Notes: generated by a model from the letters alone, not told the origin. A stretch of 62,328 nucleotides of DNA from Chitinophagaceae bacterium (GCA_016787135.1 JAEUVK010000183.1:1-62328); one strand, 5' to 3'; shown: positions 16,136 to 25,372, counted from the stretch's first letter. Numbers and translations: made by a program.

Positions 16136-16348
16136 ATGAAAAAAGTTCTTGCGATCCTCGCTATCTCTTTTGTATTCGCCTCTTGCGGTAACGAAGCTTC
16201 AACTGAAGATGCTGCACAAAAAGCGGCTGATTCTGCCCGTGTTGCTGACAGCCTTGCAAAAGTAGCTGCTGATGCTGCTGCCGCTGACTCTGCGACTAAA
16301 GCTGCTGCCGACACTGTAAAGGCCGCTGCTGATTCCCTGAAGAAGTAA
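16136..16348 (+). CDS. Small alanine-heptad lipoprotein, Lpp-like (copy 1)
   Basis: This is a 70-residue protein: a lipoprotein signal (MKKVLAILAISFVFASC, Cys at 17) and a mature chain of about 54 residues that is one alanine-rich helix. The helix can be written in heptads: AADSARV, ADSLAKV, AADAAAA, DSATKAA, ADTVKAA, ADSLKK. It ends in Lys-Lys. This layout (lipidated N-terminus, about 55-residue Ala-based coiled coil, C-terminal Lys) is that of Braun's lipoprotein of enteric bacteria, although I see no sequence homology beyond composition. It has its own strong promoter and terminator, which fits high expression. A near-identical copy is at 43340. Confidence 0.75.
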   Translation: MKKVLAILAISFVFASCGNEASTEDAAQKAADSARVADSLAKVAADAAAADSATKAAADTVKAAADSLKK

Positions 16349-16384
16349 GCAGGAGGTACCGGTAAGGTATCGCTCCAACTCTTT

Positions 16385-16413
16385 TCTCCCGCCTCAGGCG
16401 GGAGATTTTTTTT
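16385..16413 (+). terminator. Terminator of lipoprotein copy 1
   Basis: The stem TCTCCCGCC (16385-16393), loop TCA and GGCGGGAGA (16397-16405) are followed by eight T: a textbook intrinsic terminator 37 bases past the stop. Confidence 0.92.
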
Positions 16414-16520
16414 ACACAGCCTTTTTCAGTTCGTTCAGGTTGAGACAGAATCCGTAACTTAAAGGTATTAAACCGACGCCTCTGCAAAGCCTTTTCAGTC
16501 CTGCCCGCAAAATATAGCGG

Positions 16521-18617
16521 ATGAAAAGGTGTTTAATCCTGTTATTTCTATTATCATTTTTTTTCTCTTCAAATGCCCAGATAACATGGGATGGCGGAGG
16601 TGCAGATGGTCTTTGGACAACAGCTGCCAACTGGCTGGGTGATGTTGTGCCAGGGCCTTCTGACAATGTTGTACTAGATAACTCAATTGCTGGGGGCGTT
16701 TATACTGTTACTCTGCCTTCAGGTAATGTATCGGTATCAGTCAATTCATTAACAATTACTCCGACCATTCCAAACATAATCAGATTGATTTTGCCGTCAG
16801 CTAATACAGCAATGCCTGGGTTATCGGTTACAGGACCAGGTGATGCAGTAATAATAAATGCCAATGGAATATTTCAAAATTCTTCCGGTGCAATGAGTAG
16901 CCCGGTTTTTTCGGTCACAAATACTTTTCGTATCAATAATGGCGGGCGATATATTCATAATACCCAAAGAGCACATGCTGCAATCGTTAGCCAACTGTCG
17001 GCAGTAGTTGGAACAGAAAATGGGGTTTTTGAGTTTGATGTGCCGGTTGGAAGCTATTCTGTATCCTTAACTGGAAAGACTTATGGAAATCTTGAACTTT
17101 CATCGACGACGTATGGGGCCCCTGTGACTTACCTATCAAGCGGGTCGACAATTCTGACGGTGAATGGCAATTTGATCTTGAATTCAAGTACTACACTTAC
17201 CGTTGATTTTACAAGTGATATTCTCGTTAAGGGTAATTTAACGATTGGAAATTCTGCCATCTTTAATTTGTCTAATAGTACTGCAAATACGTCTGTGAAA
17301 GTAAAAGGTCAGATCACCTCCAATGGAGCAATTACAGAATCAGGATCGGGTTTACCGGAATTGCAATTAAATGGTTCAGTAAATCAAAATATTACTGTTA
17401 ATGGGACAGTAACAAATAATGTAGCTTTAAACATTAATAATTCAGCCGGGGCTACACTACTTTCTACACTTACCCTTCCTTATAGACTTGAGTTGACAAA
17501 CGGGTTGTTAAATACTTCATCAAGCAACATTCTTGTCTTATTGGATAATGCAACTTCTTCAGCAGGTTCTTCAAATAGTTTTGTCAGTGGTCCTATGAGG
17601 AAGATTGGCAATGATAATTTTACTTTCCCTCTTGGGCTAGGAAGTATTTATGCGCCAATAAGTATGACCAACGTTTCAGGTGAGTTGATAAATGACCAGT
17701 TTACTGCAGAGTATAAAAGAGCTAACCCGCAAAGTACTACTCCCTATGGTCCGGGGGTAACATCAGATCTAAATCATGTCAGCTATGTTGAATACTGGAC
17801 ATTGGAACAGAATAGCGGCGCTTCAACAAAAAATGTTTCACTGGACGTTCACCTTACAAGTTTTTGTAAAGTATTAGCCAGTACTTATGTTGCGAGATGG
17901 GATGGGTTTGTCTGGAGCAAATTAGCAACGAATGTTATCAGCGGCCCGATAACAACAGGAGGGTATGAAACAGGTACAATTGCTTCTACCGGGGGGGTAT
18001 CAGGTTTTCTTACCCCCACAAATGCGTTTACATTAGGTACTGATCTAAGTTATTCTGCCAACCCCCTTCCCATCAACCTTATTTCCTTCAATGTATCAAA
18101 ACTCAGTTCATCCAAAGCCCTGCTGAACTGGGAACTTGCGGCCTGTTGTTCTTCCTCTGCAAAGTTTGAACTGCAAAGGACAGGAGTTGATAAGAATTTT
18201 AAGATGATCGCTACAGTTGGCGGAAGTGAAACAGACCGTTTTTATAATTATACTGACAATGGTCTGCAAAACGGTGTAAACTATTACCGCCTGAAGATGA
18301 CCGATGCGGACGGAACGATCTCATACAGTAAAACAGTGGCAGTACTGAATGGCGCAGCAGGATTACTCCTTACTTCGCTTATCCCTACTATTGTTTCAGG
18401 AAGCGCTTCATTAACCGTTGCTTCTTCCTCCCGGCAGAAAATGGATCTTCTTGTAGTGGATATGCAGGGCAGGGTGGTACAGCAACAGCATCACTCTCTG
18501 TCGCTGGGTAATACGACACTTACTATTCCGACAGCCATGCTGCCTGCAGGGACTTACCAGTTGGTTGGAGTATCGGCTGAAGGGAAAACCAATGTGATAC
18601 GATTTATAAAACAATAA
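16521..18617 (+). CDS. Secreted T9SS cargo protein with C-terminal sorting domain
   Basis: This 698-residue secreted protein has a signal peptide (MKRCLILLFLLSFFFSSNAQ). The N-terminal part starts with ITWDGGGADGLWTTAANWLGD, the pattern of repeat-rich surface adhesin-like proteins, followed by a long Ser/Thr/Asn/Gly-rich beta region up to about 500. A fibronectin-like module follows (LLNWELA...FELQRT...FYNYTDNGLQNGVNYYRLKMTDADG). The last 75 or so residues form a type A T9SS sorting domain (LLVVDMQGRVVQQ...LPAGTYQLVGVSAEGKTNVIRFIKQ). Export should be by Sec, then T9SS to the surface. No enzyme motif is visible. Confidence 0.85.
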   Translation: MKRCLILLFLLSFFFSSNAQITWDGGGADGLWTTAANWLGDVVPGPSDNVVLDNSIAGGVYTVTLPSGNVSVSVNSLTITPTIPNIIRLILPSANTAMPGLSVTGPGDAVIINANGIFQNSSGAMSSPVFSVTNTFRINNGGRYIHNTQRAHAAIVSQLSAVVGTENGVFEFDVPVGSYSVSLTGKTYGNLELSSTTYGAPVTYLSSGSTILTVNGNLILNSSTTLTVDFTSDILVKGNLTIGNSAIFNLSNSTANTSVKVKGQITSNGAITESGSGLPELQLNGSVNQNITVNGTVTNNVALNINNSAGATLLSTLTLPYRLELTNGLLNTSSSNILVLLDNATSSAGSSNSFVSGPMRKIGNDNFTFPLGLGSIYAPISMTNVSGELINDQFTAEYKRANPQSTTPYGPGVTSDLNHVSYVEYWTLEQNSGASTKNVSLDVHLTSFCKVLASTYVARWDGFVWSKLATNVISGPITTGGYETGTIASTGGVSGFLTPTNAFTLGTDLSYSANPLPINLISFNVSKLSSSKALLNWELAACCSSSAKFELQRTGVDKNFKMIATVGGSETDRFYNYTDNGLQNGVNYYRLKMTDADGTISYSKTVAVLNGAAGLLLTSLIPTIVSGSASLTVASSSRQKMDLLVVDMQGRVVQQQHHSLSLGNTTLTIPTAMLPAGTYQLVGVSAEGKTNVIRFIKQ

Positions 18618-18624
18618 GAGGGTT

Positions 18625-20826
18625 TTATAAGCCAAAACCTTTGATGATCCCCAGTACCTGTTTTTTGAACTGCTTCAATTCTTCCAGCTGCTGGTTGATG
18701 AAAGCATTGTCTTTCAATTTACCGATCACCTTTTCCATTTCCTTTTCAGAGTCATACACCATCTTCCTGAATTCATTGTTGTAATCTTTGGCGCGGGAAT
18801 CATAAATATTCTTTGTCATCCATTCTTTGGTAACGATAGCTTCACGCAGCCATTCATGAAATAGTTTTTTGGAGAACTTGTCGGCTGGCAATCTTTTTAT
18901 TTCAAGCAAAGAAGCAAAAGCATGCTCCAGCTTTTGTGCAGCATACCGGTCACTGGTTTCTTTATAGAACTCATGCACTTCATCCCAGCTTTTTATGTTG
19001 CCGGTATGTATGTTCTTTAAAAGTGTCTTTACTGAGCGTTCGGGAATAAGCTGGCCGCCCACGTTCATCCATTGAATGCGTGCCGGTCTTTTTAAAGCGG
19101 TTTTCAGTTCTTCAAATGAGGCGATATTCTTTTCCTGAATGAACTGTACCAGGTGAGTAATGCCATAATAAGCGATCAGTTCTTTGAACAAACGGTAGGC
19201 TTTGGGCAATTTCACCAATTGTATCTTCCTGTCAGAGTTTTCCATGCCCGTCGCCAGTATCTCCGAATTATCAGGAATAGCATTTTCTTCCAGCAATTTT
19301 TCGCCATGGCGCAGGGCTGCCTCTTCACTGATCTTTTTTCCTTCTCTTGCCAGGAAAGTTTCTCCCGTTGCTTTTTTCATCAATACCAGTGAACCGAACA
19401 TTTCATTAATGGTATCCGGCGCCAGGAAATCATACTCATACTGTATGGACTGGTCAATACGTTTATCACGGCTTCCGTATTTACCTGCATTGCGTGCCAG
19501 CGCATACATATTATACATGAACCAATAGCCGGGCATTACCACCAACTTATTATTGCTGACGTCATTATTCAGTAAAGAAAAAGGGATGGGAATATTCAGT
19601 TCGGACTGAAAATCGCCTTTTGCAATAATGGTGAATGAGGCAAACTTTGAATTATGTTTCAAACTAACACATAACCCCGGCCAGAAACCACGGCCGGCTA
19701 CGATCTCCCCATCGGGGCCCCTTGAATTATGATTGGAACCGATAGTGGCCCCTGCTGCCATATTGCTCTGCCCCATTACTACGGCAGCGCATAAAAATGA
19801 ATTATTATGGTGCTGTTCATGTGCAGGAAATATCAGTGAATTGAGCACTTCGCAGCAGGAGATCGTCGAATTCTCACCAAGATAAGAATTGATGAGGCGG
19901 GCCCCGTATTTCAATTGTGAATTATCAGCCAGGATAAAACGGACCGCTTTTACACCATAAAAAATGCGGCAACCATAGCCAATGATACCGTTCACCAGTT
20001 CACAACCTTCCCCGATCTGGGTATGGGCCTCAGGCCTTGAATTGATCGTAAGATTCTTTAGTTTGTTAGCCCCTTTGATGTAAACATCACTTCCGATCCA
20101 TGCATCTTTAATGATACGTGTATTCTTGATCACGGTTCGGTCGCCGATCTTGCCGTAGTAACCGCGGCGGACGTCGTATTTTTTATCGGTGAACTCTTTG
20201 AACTTTGTCATCAATACATCATCGGCCCGGTATTTACTCCAAAGGTGAGCATCACCGGCTTTCATACCATTGAAAGGAAGTACACTGCGGCCGCCATTTT
20301 CATTGCAAAGCTCCAGCCAGATACGTACCGATTCGTCTTCTCCTTTTTTGATAACGCCGTTACCGAATTTGGAATGATCGGTGGTGGCGAGTTCATTGAT
20401 ATTACCAAGTATCACATCATTGCCGACGATATAATGGCTTAAATAATTCACATTGTCCACTGCAACATTATCTCCGAAATCTGCACTGATGATAATGCTG
20501 TTATACAGACCTACCGGCATACGCAGGTTATGAAACTCCAGGAAGAAAGGTTCCAGTTTGCCGATGCGTACCAATCCGAAGAATTTGCAGCGCTGCACCA
20601 GCTCTGCATTAAATTCATTGGTTACCCAAATGTTTTTCCAGTCATCGGAAGTATTGTCGTTGGCGATCAGTTGTTTGATCTCGATAGCGGTCAGGGGCCG
20701 GTATTTGTTTTCTGTCCGGTGCTGGATATTGCGCAGGTAGTATTCGTCCTTGCCTTTAGGAATGAATTGCGGTTTGATGAAGTCGTATCCGAGAGAGGAG
20801 ATGGGTTGCTTGTTGATCTTGTTCAT
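18625..20826 (-). CDS. DUF4954 family protein with left-handed beta-helix
   Basis: This 733-residue cytoplasmic protein (no signal peptide) is of a family I recognise as DUF4954, found mainly in Bacteroidota and spirochaetes. The central part (about 100-380) has hexapeptide-type repeats (VGNDVILGNINEL, IGSDVYIKGANKLKNLTI, IGEGCELVNGIIGYGCRIFYGVK, YLGENSTISCCEVLNS), as in acyltransferases and sugar nucleotidyltransferases. It also has a conserved EHQHHNNSF-like block (AHEQHHNNSFLCAAVVMG) and GSNHNSRGPDGEI. The C-terminal third is helical and charged. The activity is unknown. Its end is 7 bases from the end of the T9SS gene, so the two genes converge with no visible terminator. Confidence 0.8.
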   Translation of the reverse strand: MNKINKQPISSLGYDFIKPQFIPKGKDEYYLRNIQHRTENKYRPLTAIEIKQLIANDNTSDDWKNIWVTNEFNAELVQRCKFFGLVRIGKLEPFFLEFHNLRMPVGLYNSIIISADFGDNVAVDNVNYLSHYIVGNDVILGNINELATTDHSKFGNGVIKKGEDESVRIWLELCNENGGRSVLPFNGMKAGDAHLWSKYRADDVLMTKFKEFTDKKYDVRRGYYGKIGDRTVIKNTRIIKDAWIGSDVYIKGANKLKNLTINSRPEAHTQIGEGCELVNGIIGYGCRIFYGVKAVRFILADNSQLKYGARLINSYLGENSTISCCEVLNSLIFPAHEQHHNNSFLCAAVVMGQSNMAAGATIGSNHNSRGPDGEIVAGRGFWPGLCVSLKHNSKFASFTIIAKGDFQSELNIPIPFSLLNNDVSNNKLVVMPGYWFMYNMYALARNAGKYGSRDKRIDQSIQYEYDFLAPDTINEMFGSLVLMKKATGETFLAREGKKISEEAALRHGEKLLEENAIPDNSEILATGMENSDRKIQLVKLPKAYRLFKELIAYYGITHLVQFIQEKNIASFEELKTALKRPARIQWMNVGGQLIPERSVKTLLKNIHTGNIKSWDEVHEFYKETSDRYAAQKLEHAFASLLEIKRLPADKFSKKLFHEWLREAIVTKEWMTKNIYDSRAKDYNNEFRKMVYDSEKEMEKVIGKLKDNAFINQQLEELKQFKKQVLGIIKGFGL

Positions 20827-20955
20827 CTTATTGTTGCCAGTTGCCGGTTATTTAAGTGATGAAACTATTAATTGATCTTGATAGGCAAGGTAGTTATGTT
20901 TTGCCAGGGCTTGTTTAATAGTCAGAAACAAGAAACCAGTAGCCTCAAACAGCAA

Positions 20956-22794
20956 CTATTCCACCGTTACACTTTTCGCCAGGTTCCTCGGTTTGTCCAC
21001 ATCCTGCCCTTTGGCTACTCCTATATAATAGGCTAACAGTTGCAGTGGTACTACACTCAGCATAGGCGCTACGATCTCGTCCGCTTCGGGAATGATCATG
21101 ACATCATTCGAAAGACTGGCAGACATTTCATCCCCTTCCGTGATAACAGATATTACTTTACCCTTTCTCGCTTTGATCTCCTGCATATTGCTTACCACTT
21201 TTTCATGATAGGTATCCCTTGTGGCAACAAAGACAACCGGGAGCGTTTCATCTACAAGGGCGATGGGACCATGTTTCATTTCAGCAGCAGGATAGCCTTC
21301 GGCATGTATGTAAGATATCTCTTTCAGTTTTAATGCTCCTTCCAGGGCTACAGGGAAATTATAACCACGGCCGAGATAGAGGAAGTCCCTGGCATCTTTG
21401 TATTTTTCTGCAAGCATCCTGACATGATCGCTGTGCTTAAGTATCCAGGCTACTTTTTCAGGTATCTCATGCAGTTCATTCAGCAGGTGCATATACCTGT
21501 CATGGGAAACACTTCCCTTGATGTAGGCGATCTTTAATGCCATCATGGTCAATACGGCGAGTTGCGCTGTAAATGCTTTCGTTGAAGCGACACCTATCTC
21601 GGGTCCGGCATGTGTGTAAGCGCCGCCATGAGAGGCACGGGCAATGGATGACCCCACCACATTCACCACGCCGAGTATGATTGCGCCTTTGGCTTTGGCT
21701 GTTTCAATAGCTACTAATGTGTCGGCTGTTTCACCGCTTTGTGAAATAGCAATGATGACATCGCCTTTACTGATAACGGGGTTTCGATACCGGAATTCGG
21801 AAGCATACTCCACTTCCACGTTGATGCGGCAAAGTTCTTCGATAATATATTCAGCTACCAGCCCGGCGTGCCAACTGGTGCCACAGGCAATGATCACAAT
21901 GCGGCTGGCTTTTACTATCTGGTCGGCGTATTGCTGAATACCACTCATGGTGATAGTACCTGCAACGGCGTCTAATCTTCCGCGAAGGCAATCATATATC
22001 GTTTGCGGCTGTTCAAAGATCTCTTTCAGCATGAAATGATCATATCCGCCTTTTTCAATAGCCGCTAATTCAAGATCCAGCTTTTGTACATACGGGGTGA
22101 GCTTTTCATTGCCCAGGTTTTTAAGAATAAGCTCATCTGGTTTTACAATAGCCAGCTCGTAATCGTTCACATACACCACTTCTTTGGTGTATTCGAGCAT
22201 GGGTGATGCATCGGAGCCAAGGAAATGCTCTCCTTTACCTACCCCTATCACCAACGGGCTCCCTTTCCGGGCTGCAATGATCGTGTCCGGATCATCTGCA
22301 TCTACCAGTAAGATAACATAAGCGCCAACCACTCTTTTCAATGCTACCCTTACTGCTTCTTCCAACGAACAATTATTGTTGGTTTTAATTTCTTCAATGA
22401 AGTTTAATAGAACTTCTGTATCAGTATCGCTTTTGAACTGGTATCCTTTATTAATCAGTTCGCTTTTGAGCTGGGCGTAGTTCTCAATGATACCATTGTG
22501 GATCATCGCCAGTTTGCCGCTCGATGACTGGTGTGGATGTGCATTGCGGTCACTGGGTTCGCCGTGGGTGGCCCAGCGGGTATGACCGATGCCAACATGT
22601 GCATGAAGATCTTTGCCAACAATGGCGTCTTCCAGTTCGGCTACTTTCCCTTTTTTCTTATATACTTTTACCCCCTGACCATTCTGCAGGGCGACGCCGG
22701 TACTGTCATAGCCACGATATTCCAGTCTTTTTAATCCTTTGATGATAATGGGATATGCTTCCCTGGGCCCGGTATATCCGACAATTCCACACAT
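20956..22794 (-). CDS. glmS: Glutamine--fructose-6-phosphate aminotransferase (isomerizing)
   Basis: GlmS makes glucosamine-6-phosphate from fructose-6-phosphate and glutamine, the first step to UDP-GlcNAc for peptidoglycan and lipid A. It is 612 residues: an N-terminal glutaminase domain with catalytic Cys2 (MCGIVGYTG), HTRWATHGEPSDRNAHPH and HNGIIENY, then two SIS sugar-isomerase domains (IACGTSWHAGL, ISQSGETADTL, EGALKLKEISYIHAEG), and the C-terminal DKPRNLAKSVTVE that closes the synthase site. I saw no glmS ribozyme in the upstream region, and regulation is not evident. Confidence 0.97.
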   Translation of the reverse strand: MCGIVGYTGPREAYPIIIKGLKRLEYRGYDSTGVALQNGQGVKVYKKKGKVAELEDAIVGKDLHAHVGIGHTRWATHGEPSDRNAHPHQSSSGKLAMIHNGIIENYAQLKSELINKGYQFKSDTDTEVLLNFIEEIKTNNNCSLEEAVRVALKRVVGAYVILLVDADDPDTIIAARKGSPLVIGVGKGEHFLGSDASPMLEYTKEVVYVNDYELAIVKPDELILKNLGNEKLTPYVQKLDLELAAIEKGGYDHFMLKEIFEQPQTIYDCLRGRLDAVAGTITMSGIQQYADQIVKASRIVIIACGTSWHAGLVAEYIIEELCRINVEVEYASEFRYRNPVISKGDVIIAISQSGETADTLVAIETAKAKGAIILGVVNVVGSSIARASHGGAYTHAGPEIGVASTKAFTAQLAVLTMMALKIAYIKGSVSHDRYMHLLNELHEIPEKVAWILKHSDHVRMLAEKYKDARDFLYLGRGYNFPVALEGALKLKEISYIHAEGYPAAEMKHGPIALVDETLPVVFVATRDTYHEKVVSNMQEIKARKGKVISVITEGDEMSASLSNDVMIIPEADEIVAPMLSVVPLQLLAYYIGVAKGQDVDKPRNLAKSVTVE

Positions 22795-22817
22795 GAGGTT
22801 TTAGGTTTAGGTTGCGG

Positions 22818-22845
22818 CAAAGTTATACATTTCGAAACATGCAAA
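22818..22845 (-). promoter_or_regulatory. Probable glmS promoter
   Basis: On the minus strand TAACTTTG (22818-22825) is a perfect -7 box, with TTTG at 22842-22845. The 16-base spacing is slightly short. It is 23 bases before the ATG. Confidence 0.5.
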
Positions 22846-22929
22846 CGATTGTCAGGTGGCAAGATTTAACCGTTGTAAAATAAAAATTTTTGGCAGCAAT
22901 CAATAGCGTATAATGAAATTCCACCTTAC

Positions 22930-24321
22930 TTACAAAAGGCTTCCGCTTAATATCAGGAAGGCAACGGAAAAATAAATGATCAGTCCCGTTACATCTACCA
23001 GCGTAGCCACGAACGGGGCCGAACTGACAGCCGGGTCAGCGCCAAGTTTCTTTAGTACCATCGGGAGCATACTGCCCGAAAGCGTTCCCCATAATACTAC
23101 GCCGAGCAGTGTGATACCAACAGTGATGCCGATCGGCAGCCAATGGTCGCCGTAGAGAGATGGAGCGAATGAATGCCAGGCGAAAATGCGGAAGAAACCG
23201 ATCAACCCGAGTACTGTACCCAGCAGCAAGCCTGAAATGATCTCCCTCCTCATTACCCGCCACCAATCTCTCAGTGTTATTTCACCTACAGCCATTGCCT
23301 GGATGATCAGTGTAGATGCCTGTGAGCCGCTATTACCTCCGCTGGAGATGATAAGGGGAACGAAAAGGGCCAGCACCACTGCCTTTTTTATTTCATCTTC
23401 AAAATACGCCATAGCCGTAGCTGTCAGTAATTCTCCCAGGAAAAGGACCACCAGCCATACTACCCTTTTTTTGAAAAGTTTTAAGATCGGTATTTCGAGA
23501 TAAGGTTCATTGAATGCTGAGGTACCTCCCATCTTCTGCATATCCTCGCTAAATTCTTCGCTTGCTACCCATAAGATATCATCAATTGTAACAATACCGA
23601 GCAATTTGTTGCTTTTGCTGACTACAGGCAGCGCTACCCGGTTATTCATTTTGAAAACTTCAGCCGCCGTTTCCTGGTCATCTTCCGGATGAAGCGCTAC
23701 TACACGGTCATCCATCAGTTCCGAAACCTTTTTATCAGGTGGGTTAAGTATGAAATCGCGGATGCGGATATCGTCCAACAATTCTCCCTTATTATTGATC
23801 ACGTAGATCACATTGATGGTCTCGCTGTCCTTCCCGAATTTCCGGATAGTGGCAAATACCTCTTCTATCGTGTTGTGCGGATAAACATATACATAATCCG
23901 GCGTCATCAGCCTGCCGATACTGTTTTCCGGGTAACCCAGCAGCGACAGAGTGATCTTTCTTTCTTCAGGGTCGAGCAATTTGATCAGTTCACGGACGGC
24001 ATTGCTGGGTAATTCTTCCAGAAAATCGGTGCGGTCATCAGCCGGCAGATCGTTCAATAATGCAGCGACGGTATTCGGGGGCAGGGCTTTGATGATCTTC
24101 TTTTGTGTAGGTAATTCCAGTATCTTAAAAACACTGGCAGCCCTGTTCATGGACATATTGGCGATGATGCTGCTCTCATACTCGGGAAATTCATAGACGA
24201 GCTCAGCCACATCGCTGATGTTCTGGTCATTCAGAAAATCTTTGATCTGCAGCTTGTCTTCAGTTTTGATGACAGCTTCAAATTGCTCTTTGACGGTAAT
24301 CAGTTCATTCTCCAGCGACAT
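22930..24321 (-). CDS. mgtE: Magnesium transporter MgtE
   Basis: This 463-residue Mg2+ channel has three regions. The cytoplasmic N domain (about 20-130) carries the helical repeats LLNDLPADDRTDFLEELP. Two CBS domains (about 135-260) follow, with MTPDYVYVYPHNTIEEVF and MDDRVVALHPEDDQETAAEVF, and sense Mg2+. Five membrane helices follow (about 290-460), with GNSGSQASTLIIQAMAVGEI in the pore region and the PMVLKKLGADPAVSSAPFVAT signature. Length is normal. It lies downstream of nothing obvious; glmS follows it on the same strand after a 135-base gap with its own promoter. Confidence 0.95.
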   Translation of the reverse strand: MSLENELITVKEQFEAVIKTEDKLQIKDFLNDQNISDVAELVYEFPEYESSIIANMSMNRAASVFKILELPTQKKIIKALPPNTVAALLNDLPADDRTDFLEELPSNAVRELIKLLDPEERKITLSLLGYPENSIGRLMTPDYVYVYPHNTIEEVFATIRKFGKDSETINVIYVINNKGELLDDIRIRDFILNPPDKKVSELMDDRVVALHPEDDQETAAEVFKMNNRVALPVVSKSNKLLGIVTIDDILWVASEEFSEDMQKMGGTSAFNEPYLEIPILKLFKKRVVWLVVLFLGELLTATAMAYFEDEIKKAVVLALFVPLIISSGGNSGSQASTLIIQAMAVGEITLRDWWRVMRREIISGLLLGTVLGLIGFFRIFAWHSFAPSLYGDHWLPIGITVGITLLGVVLWGTLSGSMLPMVLKKLGADPAVSSAPFVATLVDVTGLIIYFSVAFLILSGSLL

Positions 24322-24349
24322 GTTTCAAAAATACGAAGGAAGCCTGTAG

Positions 24350-24439
24350 AAGCACGAAGACAGAAAGACGAAATCTGAAAACTTAATGGTCTTTTATCAC
24401 CGGGTCTGTTTTGAATTTCGTATTTCGTATTTTGTGCTT
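24350..24439. repeat. Inverted pair of degenerate ACGAAATACGAAAT repeats
   Basis: The left arm (24350-24374) reads AAGCACGAAGAC and on to GACGAAAT; the right arm (24415-24439) reads ATTTCGTATTTCGTA and on to GTGCTT. They are complementary over most of 25 bases. The element fills the divergent gap between mgtE and the SET gene and could fold as a long hairpin with a 40-base loop. Confidence 0.55.
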
Positions 24440-24453
24440 AGTATTTGCCCTTC

Positions 24454-24837
24454 ATGATTCTTCCTTTTTTATTTATTGGTCCCGCAGGTGCCATGGGACG
24501 TGGCGTTTTTACTTCGGAGAATATCGAAGAAAGCACAATTGTGGAGATCGCTCCGGTGATCGTCATGAGCCGGGAGGAAAGAAGACTGCTGGACCAGACC
24601 CTGCTGCATGATTATATTTTTGAGTGGGGCACCAAAAATGATCAGTGCTGTATGGCTCTTGGGTATGTACCTGTATATAACCACTCATACCGTTCCAACT
24701 GTGAATATGAAATGGATTTCGGGAACAATACGATCAGTATAAAAGCAATTCGTTTTATCAAAGCCGGCGAAGAGCTATACATCAATTATAACGGGGACTG
24801 GAATGACAGCAAACCTGTCTGGTTTGATACTAAATAA
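24454..24837 (+). CDS. Small SET-domain protein
   Basis: This 127-residue protein consists of a bare SET domain. It has the N-terminal GPAGAMGRGVFTSENIEESTIVEIAPV turn, the pseudoknot sequence YNHSYRSNCEYEMD (NHS...N..Y) and the C-terminal KAGEELYINYNGDWN (GEELxxNY). These are the AdoMet- and lysine-binding elements of SET lysine methyltransferases. It lacks the pre-SET and post-SET zinc regions, as do most bacterial SET proteins. The start is the ATG at 24454; a TTG three codons upstream is less likely. The substrate in bacteria is usually unknown. Confidence 0.85.
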   Translation: MILPFLFIGPAGAMGRGVFTSENIEESTIVEIAPVIVMSREERRLLDQTLLHDYIFEWGTKNDQCCMALGYVPVYNHSYRSNCEYEMDFGNNTISIKAIRFIKAGEELYINYNGDWNDSKPVWFDTK

Positions 24838-24872
24838 ACGACCCGTTTCAATACAAATGAAACGGGTCGTTT
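24836..24872. terminator. Bidirectional terminator between SET and CHRD genes
   Basis: A perfect 15-bp stem, AAACGACCCGTTTCA (24836-24850), pairs with its complement (24858-24872) around a 7-base loop, with T-rich flanks on both strands. It begins inside the SET stop codon. Confidence 0.85.
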
Positions 24873-24892
24873 TATTGGAATGGTCAATAAGC

Positions 24893-25372
24893 TTATTGGA
24901 ACCTTACCTGACCGCGGATCTCTCCGGCAGGATAGGTCTTTGTGTGAATATTCAGGTAGTATAAATGGTTCAGCAGGTCCTCTTCTTTCACTTTTGCTCC
25001 GTCCACCAGCAGGGTTCCTGTATAGCTGCCACCCCTGAACGGGAAAACAGCTTCATTTTTTGTGGTAAGGATGTTTTGTACAATACCAGCTGCATAACCG
25101 GTAGGCGCCAGGCCGTGAATATGGATCCCGGTAATGGTATCAGCCAGGCCGTTCCAGCGGAAAGTGTATTGTAAAACCTTGGTGCTTTTGCTGTAAAATA
25201 CGTCAAGTGAACCTTGTCCTGTGGAAGGAGTAGCGGGTGTTTCCTGTGCCCCTGTCATCGGGATCTCAGATTTGGCGTAATCCGTGACCTTTTCTTTTTC
25301 CACTTCCTTTTCGCAGGAAACAGCAAAAATTAAAATGAGTAATGAGAATGCAGATAGTTTAAGCAGTTGCAT
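24893..25372 (-). CDS. CHRD-domain lipoprotein
   Basis: This 159-residue lipoprotein has a signal ending FAVSC (Cys at 20) and one CHRD domain: MTGAQETPATPSTGQGSLDVFY, ITGIHIHGLAPTGYAAGIV, YLNIHTKTYPAGEIRGQVRFQ. CHRD domains occur in chordin and in many bacterial exported proteins. The function is unknown, though the conserved His/Glu residues suggest a possible metal or ligand site. The gene is monocistronic, with a terminator stem 21 bases beyond its stop. Confidence 0.85.
   Translation of the reverse strand: MQLLKLSAFSLLILIFAVSCEKEVEKEKVTDYAKSEIPMTGAQETPATPSTGQGSLDVFYSKSTKVLQYTFRWNGLADTITGIHIHGLAPTGYAAGIVQNILTTKNEAVFPFRGGSYTGTLLVDGAKVKEEDLLNHLYYLNIHTKTYPAGEIRGQVRFQ

Noticed and set aside
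16063..16314. Minus-strand Ala/Ser-rich frame opposite lipoprotein copy 1
   Set aside because: It is the antisense shadow of GCN-rich heptad codons; the same artefact appears opposite copy 2 (43312-43635).
22795..22929. glmS ribozyme upstream of glmS
   Set aside because: The gene reads on the minus strand and its upstream region is short and holds only a promoter; no ribozyme core is seen.
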